Shown here piece by piece: positions 47,995-57,306 of a stretch of 64,000 bases of DNA. The stretch is from Deinococcus aquiradiocola (GTDB lineage: Bacteria > Deinococcota > Deinococci > Deinococcales > Deinococcaceae): NCBI RefSeq assembly GCF_014646915.1, contig NZ_BMOE01000011.1, forward strand, positions 62,001-126,000, read 5' to 3'. Made by a program: the position numbers and the translations under genes. Below the pieces are notes generated by a model. It searched no databases, had not been told where the DNA came from, and saw nothing but the letters and a program-made list of their open reading frames with translations. The number at the start of each line of letters is the position of its first letter. Position 1 is the first letter of the stretch.

Positions 47995-49761
47995 ATGCAC
48001 AGTTCTCTGACTCCCGTTCCGTCTGCCCTCTCGGTCCTGTCGCGGCTGGCGCGGGACGTGGCCGAGCACGCCCAGACCCGTGAGGCCCTGCAGGCCGTCA
48101 CGCAGGCGGCCCTGGACCTCACGTCCGGCCGCGCGGCGGCCCTCCTGCCGCTCTCGCCGGACGGTGAGCCCTGCGCGGGCGTCCTCGCGGGGGACGTGGG
48201 CGTGGCGGAGGCGCTGCTGCCCGCCGACCGGGCGGCCTTCCAGGCGGGGCCGGGTGAGCGGGCGGTGCTGGAGCGGCAGCGGGTGCTGCAGGACGAGGGG
48301 GAGGCGGGGTGGCTGGTGGCGTTGCCGCTCGCGGCCGGGCAGGGCGCGCTCGGCACGCTGACGGTGCGGCGCGCTGAGCCGTTCGGGCCGGAGGACCTGG
48401 CGGCGCTGGAGGTCGTGGCGGGCCTCGCGGCGGGCCTGCTGGCGCGCGAGCAGCTGGAACGCGACTGTGCGGCGATGACCCTGACGGACGCCCTGACGGG
48501 CCTGCCGCGCGGGCCGCTGCTGCGGGACCGGCTGGAGCAGGCGCTCGCGCGGACGGCCCGTGACCGCTCGCCGTGCGCGCTGCTGTCCATCGACCTGGAT
48601 CACTTCGGGCGGGTGAACGAGGAGTACGGGCGGGCGCTGGGCGACCGGGCGCTCGCGACGGCCGCCGCGCGCCTGCGGGCCTCCGTGCGCGCCACCGACA
48701 CCGTGGCGCGCACGGAAGGCGACCGGTTCGTGGTGCTGCTGGGCGGCCTGCACGGCGTTCAGCAGGCCCTGCTGGTCGCCGAGAAGGTGCGGCTGGTGCT
48801 GAGCGTGCCCATGAACCTGCCGGGCGCGAGCGTGACGCTGGGCGCGTCCATCGGCGTGAGTCTCGCCCCGCCGCACGGGCAGCAGCCGGAGGAGCTGTGC
48901 GCGCTGGCGAAGCAGGCGGCCCGGCAGGCCAAACGGCACGGGCGGGGCCTCGTGTGGCTCGCGCAGCTGCCGGGCAGCGGGTCACCGGAGCGGCGTGCGG
49001 CACTCACGCAGGACCTGCAGGGCGCCCTGGAGCGCGGCGAGATCGGCGTGCATTACCAGGAGCAGTTCGGGCCGGACGGTGAGCCGTGCGGGGTGGAGGC
49101 GCTGGCCCGCTGGACCTCGCCGCGCTGGGGGAGCGTCACGCCGACGGAGTTCATTCCCCTCTGCGAGGACGACGACCTGATCGTGCCGCTGGGGACGTGG
49201 GTGCTGCGCGAGGCCGTCACGCAGCTGGCACACTGGCGTGCGGCGGGCCTGCCGTACGCGCGCGTGGCCGTGAACGTCTCCCCCGTCCAGTTCCTGCGTC
49301 CGGATTTCGAGCGGGTGGTGCGTGCCGCGCTGGACGACAGCGGCCTGCCGCCCGCCTGCCTGGAACTGGAGCTGGGTGAGGCGTTCGTCGCGTCGCACCA
49401 GTCGGTGATCACGCAGCGGCTGCACGCGCTGCGCGGCCTGGGCGTGCGGGTCGTGCTGGACGATTTCGGGACGGGCGGGTCGGGGCTCGCCGCGCTGATG
49501 CAGGTGCCGCTGGACGGCCTGAAGATCGACCGGCAGTTCCTGCGGGAGGACACGTCCGCGCCGCTGCGGGAGGGGCGCGGCGTGACGGCCAGCATTGCCA
49601 TGGCGCACGCGCTGGGGCTGGACGTGGTGCTGGAGGGCGTGGAGACGTCCGCGCACCTCGCCCTGGCGCGCCGGGCCGGGTGCGGACGCACGCAGGGCTT
49701 CCTGCAGGGCCGTCCCCGACCGGCCGAGGAGATCGGCGCGCATCCCGGCGTGTCCCGCTGA
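47995..49761 (+). CDS. GAF-GGDEF-EAL protein, probably a c-di-GMP phosphodiesterase
   Basis: 588 aa. N-terminal GAF domain (about 15-155), GGDEF domain (about 160-320) and EAL domain (about 335-580). The GGDEF signature is degenerate (EGDRF in [11 protein letters not shown]), so cyclase activity is unlikely. The EAL side keeps EAL (GVEALARW), NVSPVQF, a second Glu (ELELGEAF), the metal DD in LDDFGTG, KIDR, EGVET and QGFLQGRP, so hydrolysis of c-di-GMP is likely. No membrane segment. TACGCT lies nine bases before the ATG. Confidence 0.85.
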   Translation: MHSSLTPVPSALSVLSRLARDVAEHAQTREALQAVTQAALDLTSGRAAALLPLSPDGEPCAGVLAGDVGVAEALLPADRAAFQAGPGERAVLERQRVLQDEGEAGWLVALPLAAGQGALGTLTVRRAEPFGPEDLAALEVVAGLAAGLLAREQLERDCAAMTLTDALTGLPRGPLLRDRLEQALARTARDRSPCALLSIDLDHFGRVNEEYGRALGDRALATAAARLRASVRATDTVARTEGDRFVVLLGGLHGVQQALLVAEKVRLVLSVPMNLPGASVTLGASIGVSLAPPHGQQPEELCALAKQAARQAKRHGRGLVWLAQLPGSGSPERRAALTQDLQGALERGEIGVHYQEQFGPDGEPCGVEALARWTSPRWGSVTPTEFIPLCEDDDLIVPLGTWVLREAVTQLAHWRAAGLPYARVAVNVSPVQFLRPDFERVVRAALDDSGLPPACLELELGEAFVASHQSVITQRLHALRGLGVRVVLDDFGTGGSGLAALMQVPLDGLKIDRQFLREDTSAPLREGRGVTASIAMAHALGLDVVLEGVETSAHLALARRAGCGRTQGFLQGRPRPAEEIGAHPGVSR

Positions 49762-49819
49762 CGCGCGCACAGGCGCGCCGGGACGTGGCGCCGTGAAGCA
49801 GATGCTCTAGGCTGACGGC

Positions 49820-51073
<1,254 letters not shown>

Positions 51074-51083
51074 CGGCCGGTCA

Positions 51084-51346
51084 TACGATTTTGATCCGAT
51101 TACAGGGATGACGGAAACAGCGCCGACATCCCTTCTTGGGCAGAACGGGAGGAGTGGCGTGGCCAGCCGCGTCCGTTCACGACGATACGCCCTGCAGGAC
51201 GCCTGCCCGCTTCTTGGGCAGAACAGCGCCCATGACTGGCACAGCTCCACAGGAGGGGACGCCTGCCCGCTTCCATCTCCTCCAAACCGTACTTGTTGGT
51301 GCCCTTGTCGCTCGGCTGAACTCCAAAAGTTCAGCTCAAAATCGTA
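51084..51346. repeat. MITE-like repeat, copy E (long composite form)
   Basis: 263 bp, from TACGATTTTGATCCGATTAC to ...CAGCTCAAAATCGTA. Flanked by TCA (51081-51083) and TCA (51347-51349), the latter the complement of the padR stop TGA. It contains two copies of the block CGCCTGCCCGCTTC and of CTTCTTGGGCAGAAC, so it looks like an internally duplicated form. Both end mutations (ACGAT and ATCGT) are mirror-symmetric. Confidence 0.85.
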
Positions 51347-52015
51347 TCAGAGGTCGGTGGGGGCGGTGCCTGGCTCGGTGCCGGGCTGGGTGTCGTCCTC
51401 GGCCAGCAGGCGGTACAGGGCCTTGCGGGCGGTGTTGACGATGCCGGCGGCCTCCCTGGTCTGGTGGGGGGTGCCGGTCTGCGCGACCTGCTGGGCGGCG
51501 CTCATCAGGGCGTGCAGCGCCTGGCGGAGTTCCATGCGGTCGCCGTGGCGGCCGGTGTCGTCCTGGGGGGTCCAGGGGGACTGGAGGGCGTCGGCGTTCT
51601 CCTGGACGTAGGTGCGGCCCGCCTCGGTGAGGGCGTAGGCCTTCTTGCCGTCCTGGGGCTGCACCTCGATCAGGCCCTCGTCTTCGAGCTGTGAGAGGGC
51701 GGGGTACATGCTGCCGGGGCTGGGCTGCCAGAGGCCGCCGCTGCGCTGCGCGGTCTCCTGGATCATGCTGTAGCCATTGCGGGGCGCTTCGGCGAGCAGC
51801 GCGAGGATGGCGAGGCGCAGGTTGCCGACCTTGGCGCGGGGGCCCCGGGGGCCGCCCCGGAAGTCGGGTCGGCCGCGGCCTTCGGGGTCGCCGAAGCCGA
51901 AGCGGGGGCCGCCGGGGCGGTGGCCGTAGGCGCGGCAGCCGTGGCCGTGGGAGCGGTGGTTCTCGTCGGTGGACTGGAAACCGTAGGGGCGGGGTCTGTG
52001 GGTGTGGTTGTGCAT
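51347..52015 (-). CDS. PadR-family regulator with His/Gly-rich N-terminus
   Basis: 222 aa. The winged-helix PadR domain is at about 62-140 (LRLAILALLAEAPRNGYSMIQET, SPGSMYPALSQLEDEGLIEV, YALTEAGR), followed by a helical dimerisation part. The first 60 residues are rich in His, Gly, Arg and Pro (MHNHTHRPRPYG, HRSHGHG) and could bind metal, an unusual extension for this family. AGGAGG is nine bases before the ATG. A 34-bp palindrome sits in the leader/promoter, suggesting autorepression. The stop is abutted by repeat copy E. Confidence 0.85.
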   Translation of the reverse strand: MHNHTHRPRPYGFQSTDENHRSHGHGCRAYGHRPGGPRFGFGDPEGRGRPDFRGGPRGPRAKVGNLRLAILALLAEAPRNGYSMIQETAQRSGGLWQPSPGSMYPALSQLEDEGLIEVQPQDGKKAYALTEAGRTYVQENADALQSPWTPQDDTGRHGDRMELRQALHALMSAAQQVAQTGTPHQTREAAGIVNTARKALYRLLAEDDTQPGTEPGTAPTDL

Positions 52016-52032
52016 CTGAACGCTCCTCCTGA

Positions 52033-52066
52033 GCGATATATCGAAGATAGTCTTACGATATATCGC
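52033..52066 (-). promoter_or_regulatory. Probable PadR operator
   Basis: GCGATATATCG (52033-52043) and CGATATATCGC (52056-52066) form a perfect 11-bp inverted repeat with a 12-bp spacer, an AT-rich island upstream of the padR ribosome site. ATAT-centred dyads are typical of PadR operators. It lies where the padR promoter must be, and is only 28 bp from the stop of the allantoinase gene. Confidence 0.75.
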
Positions 52067-52093
52067 CTGTCAAGAGGTCGGCTCACTCCTGCC

Positions 52094-53434
52094 CTACGCG
52101 GGCCGCACCAGCCGCCCCCGCGCCGCCCCCAGCACCTGCCCCTGCGCGAAGACCCGCTCGCCGCGCAGCCACACCTCCCGCACCTGCCCCCGGTACGTTC
52201 CGCCCAGGTACGGACTCGTCTGCGGCCAGCGGTTGAGCAGCGCCTCCCGCCGCAGCTCCGCGCGGGCCTCCACGTCCACCAGCGCAAAATCCGCGTCCAT
52301 CCCGGCCGTCAGTTCCCCCTTCCCGGCCAGCCGGAAGCGCCGCGCCGGAGCGGACGACAGCAGCTGCGTCAGGCGCGGCAGCGTCAGGCCGCGCTCCTCG
52401 CCGTGCGTCAGCATGGCCTGCAGTGTGCTCTGCACGCCCGCGACGCCGCCCCACACCCGGAAGGGATTCGGGGCGGTCTTCAGGTCCGGGCTGCACGGCG
52501 AGTGGTCCGATCCCACCGTGTCGATGCGCCCGTCCAGCACCGCCGCCCACAGTTCGTCCCGCACCTGCGCGGAACGCAGCGGCGGCGCGCACTTCAGGGC
52601 CGCTCCCACGCGCAGCAGGTCGTCCTCGGTGAAGCTCAGGTAGTGCGGGCAGGTCTCGGCCGTCACGTCCACGCCCTCCGCGCGTGCCTGCGCGATCAGG
52701 GCCGCGCCCTCGCCGCTGCTCACGTGCACCACGTGCAGGCGGCAGCCCGTCTCGCGTGCCAGCACGAGCGCCTCCCGGATGGCGTCCAGCTCGGCCCGCA
52801 CGGGGCGGCTCTGCAGGTACTCGCGCCACGACGCGCCCGGCCCGTCCAGCGCCGCCTGCAGCTGCGCCGTGAGTGCGTCCGACTCGGCGTGCACCGCGAC
52901 CGGCAGGCCCAGCGCGGCCGCCGCGCGCATGCCCTCGTGCAGCACGTCGCCGTGCGCCGCCGGGAACTCCCGGATGCCGCTCCCGCTCATGAAGGCCTTG
53001 AAGCCCAGCACGCCCGCCTCCGCCAGTTCCGGCAGGTGCTCCAGGTTCACGGGCGTCAACCCGCCCCACAGCGCGAAATCCGCGTGCGACGCCCGGCCCG
53101 CCGCCGCGAGCTTCGCGGCGAAGGTCGCGCGGTCCAGCAGCGGCGGGTCGCTGTTGAGCGGCATGTCCGCGAAGGTCGTCCCGCCGCCTGCCAGCAGCGC
53201 CGACGACCCGGTCTGCAGGCCCTCCCAGTCCGCGCGGCCCGGTTCGTTGAAGTGCACGTGCACGTCCACCCCGCCCGGCAGGACGTGCAGCCCGGACGCG
53301 TCCACCTCCTGCCGCGCCGTCCCCGCGAGGTCCGGCGAGACGGCGTACAGCACGCCGCCCTCCACGCCCAGATCGAGCCGCTGCACGCCCTGGGGCGTCA
53401 CCACCTGTCCACCACGCACGATGAGGTCAAACAT
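52094..53434 (-). CDS. allB: Allantoinase
   Basis: Opens the hydantoin ring of allantoin to allantoate in purine breakdown. 446 aa amidohydrolase. HVHFNEPGR metal site (about 60-68), carboxylated lysine in GFKAFMSGSG, VHAES, HVVHVSS, and SDHSPC near 315, which is the allantoinase rather than dihydroorotase form. No other ureide genes adjoin it. TACACT is six bases before the ATG (leaderless). The in-frame upstream ATG at 53500 precedes the promoter. Confidence 0.9.
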   Translation of the reverse strand: MFDLIVRGGQVVTPQGVQRLDLGVEGGVLYAVSPDLAGTARQEVDASGLHVLPGGVDVHVHFNEPGRADWEGLQTGSSALLAGGGTTFADMPLNSDPPLLDRATFAAKLAAAGRASHADFALWGGLTPVNLEHLPELAEAGVLGFKAFMSGSGIREFPAAHGDVLHEGMRAAAALGLPVAVHAESDALTAQLQAALDGPGASWREYLQSRPVRAELDAIREALVLARETGCRLHVVHVSSGEGAALIAQARAEGVDVTAETCPHYLSFTEDDLLRVGAALKCAPPLRSAQVRDELWAAVLDGRIDTVGSDHSPCSPDLKTAPNPFRVWGGVAGVQSTLQAMLTHGEERGLTLPRLTQLLSSAPARRFRLAGKGELTAGMDADFALVDVEARAELRREALLNRWPQTSPYLGGTYRGQVREVWLRGERVFAQGQVLGAARGRLVRPA

Positions 53435-53528
53435 GCGGCGAGTGTAGCGGCACGCGAACCCTGCGGCGAGTGGAGCGGCACGCGCCCGTGCGGGGCACAT
53501 GCGGCCCGGCAGCCGTTACCCTGGAACG

Positions 53529-54740
53529 GTGCGCGCGACCGTCCCTGCTGTCCTTGAACTCTTCACGGTTTTCCTGAGGCTCGGCCTGACGAGTTTCGGC
53601 GGGCCGGTCGCGCACCTCGGGTACTTCCGGGCGGAACTGGTCGAGCGGCGCGGCTGGCTGGACGACGAGGCGTACGCGGACCTCGTGGCGCTGTGCCAGG
53701 TGCTGCCCGGCCCGGCCAGTTCGCAGGTCGGGATGGGCGTGGGCCTGCTGCGCGCGGGCGGCTGGGGCCTCGTGGCGGCGTGGCTGGGCTTCACGCTGCC
53801 GAGCGCCCTGCTGATGTTCGGGTTCGCGCTCACCGTGACGCGCGCGGGGCACGCGCTGCAGGGCGGTCTGGACGGTGCGGGCTGGCTGGCGGGCCTGAAG
53901 GTCGCGGCGCTGGCCGTGGTGGCGCAGGCGGTGGCGGGCATGGCGCGCACCCTCACGCCGGACGCGGCACGGTTGAGCGTGGCGGCGCTCGTGGCGGGCG
54001 CGGTCCTCGTGTTCCCGCAGGGGTGGGTGCAGCCGCTCGCGCTGCTGCTGGCGGGCGTGGCCGGGTGGCGCGCCCTGCCCGCCCCGGACCTCGGGCGGCT
54101 CGACCGGCTGCACGTCACGCTGTCCCGCCGTGCGGGGGCCGCCCTGATCGGCGCGTGCGGCGCGCTGCTCGTGGCACTGCCGCTGCTCGCGTCGGCCTTC
54201 CCGCGCGCGGACGTGCAGCTGTTCGACCGCTTCGTGCGGGCGGGCGCGCTCGTGTTCGGGGGTGGGCACGTGGTGCTGCCGCTGCTGCAGGCGGCCGTCG
54301 TGCCGCAGTTCCTGGACGCGGGGACCTTCGTGGCCGGGTACGGGGCGGTGCAGGCGATGCCGGGACCGCTGTTCACCTTCGCGAGCTACCTGGGCGCTGC
54401 CTCCCGCAGTGGCCTGAATCCCGCGTGGGCGGCACTCGTCACGACGTGCGGGGTGTTCCTGCCCGCCGCGCTGCTCGTGGCGGGCGCCCTGCCGTTCTGG
54501 AACGACCTGCGTGCCCGGCCCGGCGTGCGGCGCGCCCTGGCGGGCCTGAATGCCGGAGTGGTCGGGCTGCTGCTGGCGGCGCTGTACTCGCCGGTCTTCA
54601 CGAGCGCGGTGGAGGGCGGCATGCGTGGCCGGACCGAGGTGGCGCTCGCCCTGGTCACGTACGTGGCGCTCACGGCGTGGCGGGTGCCGCCGTGGGCGGC
54701 GGTGCTGTGCTGCGCGGGGGTGGGTCATGTCCTCCTCTGA
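53529..54740 (+). CDS. chrA: Chromate transporter (CHR family, two-domain)
   Basis: 403 aa with about ten hydrophobic helices arranged as two homologous halves. The N-terminal signature FGGPVAHLGYFRAELVERRGW and LPGPASSQVG are diagnostic, and the second half has the equivalent VFGGGHVVLPLL and AMPGPLF. Members export chromate. Many are housekeeping paralogues with unproven substrate. GTG start at 53529, six bases after TACCCT (leaderless). Overlaps the next gene by 14 bp. Confidence 0.88.
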   Translation: MRATVPAVLELFTVFLRLGLTSFGGPVAHLGYFRAELVERRGWLDDEAYADLVALCQVLPGPASSQVGMGVGLLRAGGWGLVAAWLGFTLPSALLMFGFALTVTRAGHALQGGLDGAGWLAGLKVAALAVVAQAVAGMARTLTPDAARLSVAALVAGAVLVFPQGWVQPLALLLAGVAGWRALPAPDLGRLDRLHVTLSRRAGAALIGACGALLVALPLLASAFPRADVQLFDRFVRAGALVFGGGHVVLPLLQAAVVPQFLDAGTFVAGYGAVQAMPGPLFTFASYLGAASRSGLNPAWAALVTTCGVFLPAALLVAGALPFWNDLRARPGVRRALAGLNAGVVGLLLAALYSPVFTSAVEGGMRGRTEVALALVTYVALTAWRVPPWAAVLCCAGVGHVLL

Positions 54741-55944
54741 CGCTCCGCTGGTCCTGCCGTCGCCCGCACTGGTCGTGCTGATCGGCGTGCGGGACGACGT
54801 GCGCGCGGCCTTCGCGGCCCGGCACTTCCCGCCGGAGGAACGCTGCGCCACCCTGGATGCGGCCGGAAAGCGTCTGACGGCCGGGCAGCCCGCCGTGCTG
54901 AACGCGCCGCACCTGACGCCCGACGCGCGCGCGGACGCGGTCCTGCTCGCGCGGGCGCAGCACGTCCCGGCGGTCGCCGTGGTCCTCGACCCGGACGGGC
55001 ACGACCCGGACTCCGCCACGCGCCGCGCCGTCGCCGCACTGCGCGCCGGTCTGGGCGGCCCCGACGCGCCCGCCCTGCCGCTGGAGGGCTTCCGGGAGGT
55101 GCGGCGCGTCCGGCGACCGGACTTGCTCCCGGCGGGCGGCGTGACGCGCGTCCCGCTGCGCCCGGACCGCCGCGACCTGAGCGGCCCGTTCGACGTGGTG
55201 GGCGACGTGCACGGCTGCCTGCCGGAACTGCTGGACCTGCTCGGCCTGCTCGGGTACGCGGTGCAGGGGGAGCAGGTCACGCCGCCGCCCGGCCGGACGC
55301 TGGTGTTCGTGGGCGACCTGACGGACCGCGGGCCGGACTCGCCGGGCGTGCTGCGCCTCGTGGGGGGGATGCTCGCGGCAGGCACGGCACTGTGCGTGCA
55401 GGGCAACCACGACGCCAAACTGCTGCGCGCCCTGAGCGGCCACGCCGTCAAGGTCACGCACGGCCTGGAAGTCACGCTCACGCAGCTGGACCACGCGCCG
55501 CCGGACGCCCGGACGGACGCGTGCGCGCTGCTGGCGGGCCTGCCGCACCACCTCGTGCTGGACGGCGGGCGGCTGGTGGTGGTGCACGCGGGCCTGCCCG
55601 AACGGCTGCACGGGCGCGACAGTGCCCGCGTGTGGAGTCACGCGCTGTACGGCGAGACCGCGAAAGGTGAACTGGACGCGCAGGGCCTCCCGCTGCGGCT
55701 CGACTGGGCGGCCGGATACCACGGTCAGGCCATCGTCGCGTACGGACACACGCCGGTCCAGGCGGCCCGCTGGCGCAGCCGGACCGTGAACCTCGACACC
55801 GGCTGCGTGTTCGGGGGGAGTCTCACGGCGCTGCGGTACCCGGAGCTCGTGACGTTCAGCGTGCCTGCCCGGGCCGTGTACCGCGAGGCGGCCCGCGCGC
55901 CCCTGCCGCTCGCGCCGGGCGAGGACGTGCCGCCCGGCCCGTGA
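54727..55944 (+). CDS. PNKP-like metallophosphatase with degenerate kinase domain
   Basis: 405 aa. The C-terminal part (about 153-390) is a calcineurin-like phosphoesterase: GDVHGC (159-164), GDLTDRGPDS, GNHD, VVVHAG and YGHTP. The N-terminal part (about 12-130) matches the P-loop kinase domain of bacterial polynucleotide kinase-phosphatases in order (VVLIG, ARHFPPEERC), but the Walker A residues are gone (GVRDDVRAAF where GxSGSGKST is expected). It is therefore probably a phosphatase only, with a pseudokinase module. Substrate could be nucleic-acid ends or a small phosphoester. Overlaps chrA. Confidence 0.8.
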   Translation: MSSSDAPLVLPSPALVVLIGVRDDVRAAFAARHFPPEERCATLDAAGKRLTAGQPAVLNAPHLTPDARADAVLLARAQHVPAVAVVLDPDGHDPDSATRRAVAALRAGLGGPDAPALPLEGFREVRRVRRPDLLPAGGVTRVPLRPDRRDLSGPFDVVGDVHGCLPELLDLLGLLGYAVQGEQVTPPPGRTLVFVGDLTDRGPDSPGVLRLVGGMLAAGTALCVQGNHDAKLLRALSGHAVKVTHGLEVTLTQLDHAPPDARTDACALLAGLPHHLVLDGGRLVVVHAGLPERLHGRDSARVWSHALYGETAKGELDAQGLPLRLDWAAGYHGQAIVAYGHTPVQAARWRSRTVNLDTGCVFGGSLTALRYPELVTFSVPARAVYREAARAPLPLAPGEDVPPGP

Positions 55945-55965
55945 CGGGTGCTCCGTGACGGGTCT

Positions 55966-56352
55966 TCAGGGCATGCGGACGGCGTCGCAGTTGTCGTTCG
56001 TGCCTTCCTGAGCTGCCTCGTCCACCACGACCTGCTCGCCCTTGCCCACGAAGCCCAGGCAGCGTGCCTGGGCGCGCAGTTCGTCCGGGTCGCTCGCGTG
56101 CGCCTGCGCTTCCTTCAGGACGCGGATGTCGGTGCTGAGGGCGGCGTTTTCGCGCTGCACGGCCCGCGTCTCCTGCTGCCACGCGTACGTGCGGTACAGG
56201 CTGTTCCCGATCAGGAACGTGATCTGCACCGTGCCGAGCCCGGCCAGCAGGCAGGCGATCATCATGGAGACGGGAACCCGGTGCAGGTCGGACCAGGAGG
56301 GCCACTTGCGCAGCCAGAGGGGGCGATTCCAGGACGGTGGACGCAGACGCAC
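55966..56352 (-). CDS. FtsB/DivIC-like septum formation initiator
   Basis: 128 aa. A short basic cytoplasmic N-terminus (RLRPPSWNRPLWLRKW), one membrane helix (about 28-50), then a coiled coil (QQETRAVQRENAALSTDIRVLKEAQ) and the conserved ending EARCLGF-like (RAQARCLGFVGKGEQVVV). This is the FtsB/DivIC layout, so it probably bridges FtsL and FtsQ-type proteins in the divisome. The GTG at 56352 is six bases after TACACT (leaderless). The longer frame to 56487 lacks homology. Confidence 0.8.
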   Translation of the reverse strand: MRLRPPSWNRPLWLRKWPSWSDLHRVPVSMMIACLLAGLGTVQITFLIGNSLYRTYAWQQETRAVQRENAALSTDIRVLKEAQAHASDPDELRAQARCLGFVGKGEQVVVDEAAQEGTNDNCDAVRMP

Positions 56353-56509
56353 GCAGCGAGTGTAGCGTGCGGCCCTGTGCCGCTCGTGTGGAACGCGTCC
56401 TGCCGCCCGGAGGGGGCCGCGCCCGGGTGCCTGCCGCGTCCGGCGAGGCGCGGTATTTGTTGCGCCCGCAGCCGCAACGGCGTTCACGTGCAGCGGTTAC
56501 ACTGCCCGC

Positions 56510-56923
56510 ATGGACTGGAGCCGTGCCCACCGTACCCCCATCCAGATGCGCTACAGCGACACGGACATGATGGGGCACATCAACAACGCGGCCTACGTGC
56601 AGTTTCTGGAGTTCGCGCGCATGGACCTGCTCGCCGCCCTGCTGCCCACGGGCACGCACCTGCCGGTCGTGCTGGCCCGGCTGGAACTCGATTACCGGCG
56701 CGAGGTGCACCTGCACCAGACGGTCGAGGTGCTGACGCTGCCCGTCCGGGTGGGAAACAGCAGCTGGGAGTACGCGTTCCGCCTGCTCGCGGACGGCGAG
56801 GTGAGCGCCGAGGGGCGCAGCGTGCAGGTGCACACGGACCCCGTCACGCGCCGCGGCTCGCCGCTGCCGGACGAGGTGCGCTCGAAGCTGGTGGCGCTGC
56901 TGCCGGAGGCGACCCATGTCTGA
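56510..56923 (+). CDS. Acyl-CoA thioesterase, hotdog fold (4HBT family)
   Basis: 137 aa single hotdog domain. YSDTDMMGHINNAAYVQFLEFAR carries the catalytic Asp and the GHxNN helix of the YbgC/FcbC group. The substrate acyl chain is unknown. TACACT is six bases before the ATG (leaderless). It overlaps the next gene by eight bases, so the pair is probably co-translated. Confidence 0.88.
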   Translation: MDWSRAHRTPIQMRYSDTDMMGHINNAAYVQFLEFARMDLLAALLPTGTHLPVVLARLELDYRREVHLHQTVEVLTLPVRVGNSSWEYAFRLLADGEVSAEGRSVQVHTDPVTRRGSPLPDEVRSKLVALLPEATHV

Positions 56924-57227
56924 CGCCGGCCGCGCGCCCGAATTCGACGAAGTGGTGACGTACCAGGGCGACCCGTGGGTGCTGCTCGTGACGATGCCGC
57001 GCATCGTGGCGGAAAGCTACCGCCGCCTGCTGGGCGATCACGGCGTGGTGACGGTGATCCGCACGCCGTTCCAGTGGGTCATGAGCAGTCCCGTGATCGA
57101 GATCGAGACGGGCGGTTACATGGGCGACGTGGGCCTGTACGTGCCGCAGGTGCAGGAGGCCGAAGCGCAGCGCGTGCTGGAAGGACCGCCGGACGACGAC
57201 ACTCCCGGTCCGGGAGCGCTTTCATGA
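56916..57227 (+). CDS. DUF2007-like small protein
   Basis: 103 aa. The pattern WVLLVTMPRIVAESYRRLLGDHGVVTVI...VGLYVPQVQEAEAQRVLE resembles the DUF2007 (putative signal-transducing) fold: a strand, a helix that selects among paralogues, and a second half-repeat. Acidic Pro-rich tail. The function is not known. Starts within the end of the thioesterase gene. Confidence 0.6.
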   Translation: MSDAGRAPEFDEVVTYQGDPWVLLVTMPRIVAESYRRLLGDHGVVTVIRTPFQWVMSSPVIEIETGGYMGDVGLYVPQVQEAEAQRVLEGPPDDDTPGPGALS

Positions 57228-57306
57228 GGCAGACAGGCGTGCCCCACGCCCCCCCGGCCCCCCTTACAATTCTTCCCGGCAGTACGCCTGAAACGGAGCG
57301 TGAACA

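Noticed and set aside
52779..53447. Plus-strand 222-codon frame opposite allantoinase
   Set aside because: Ser/Arg/Ala-rich shadow with no motifs, opposite a gene with complete active-site residues.
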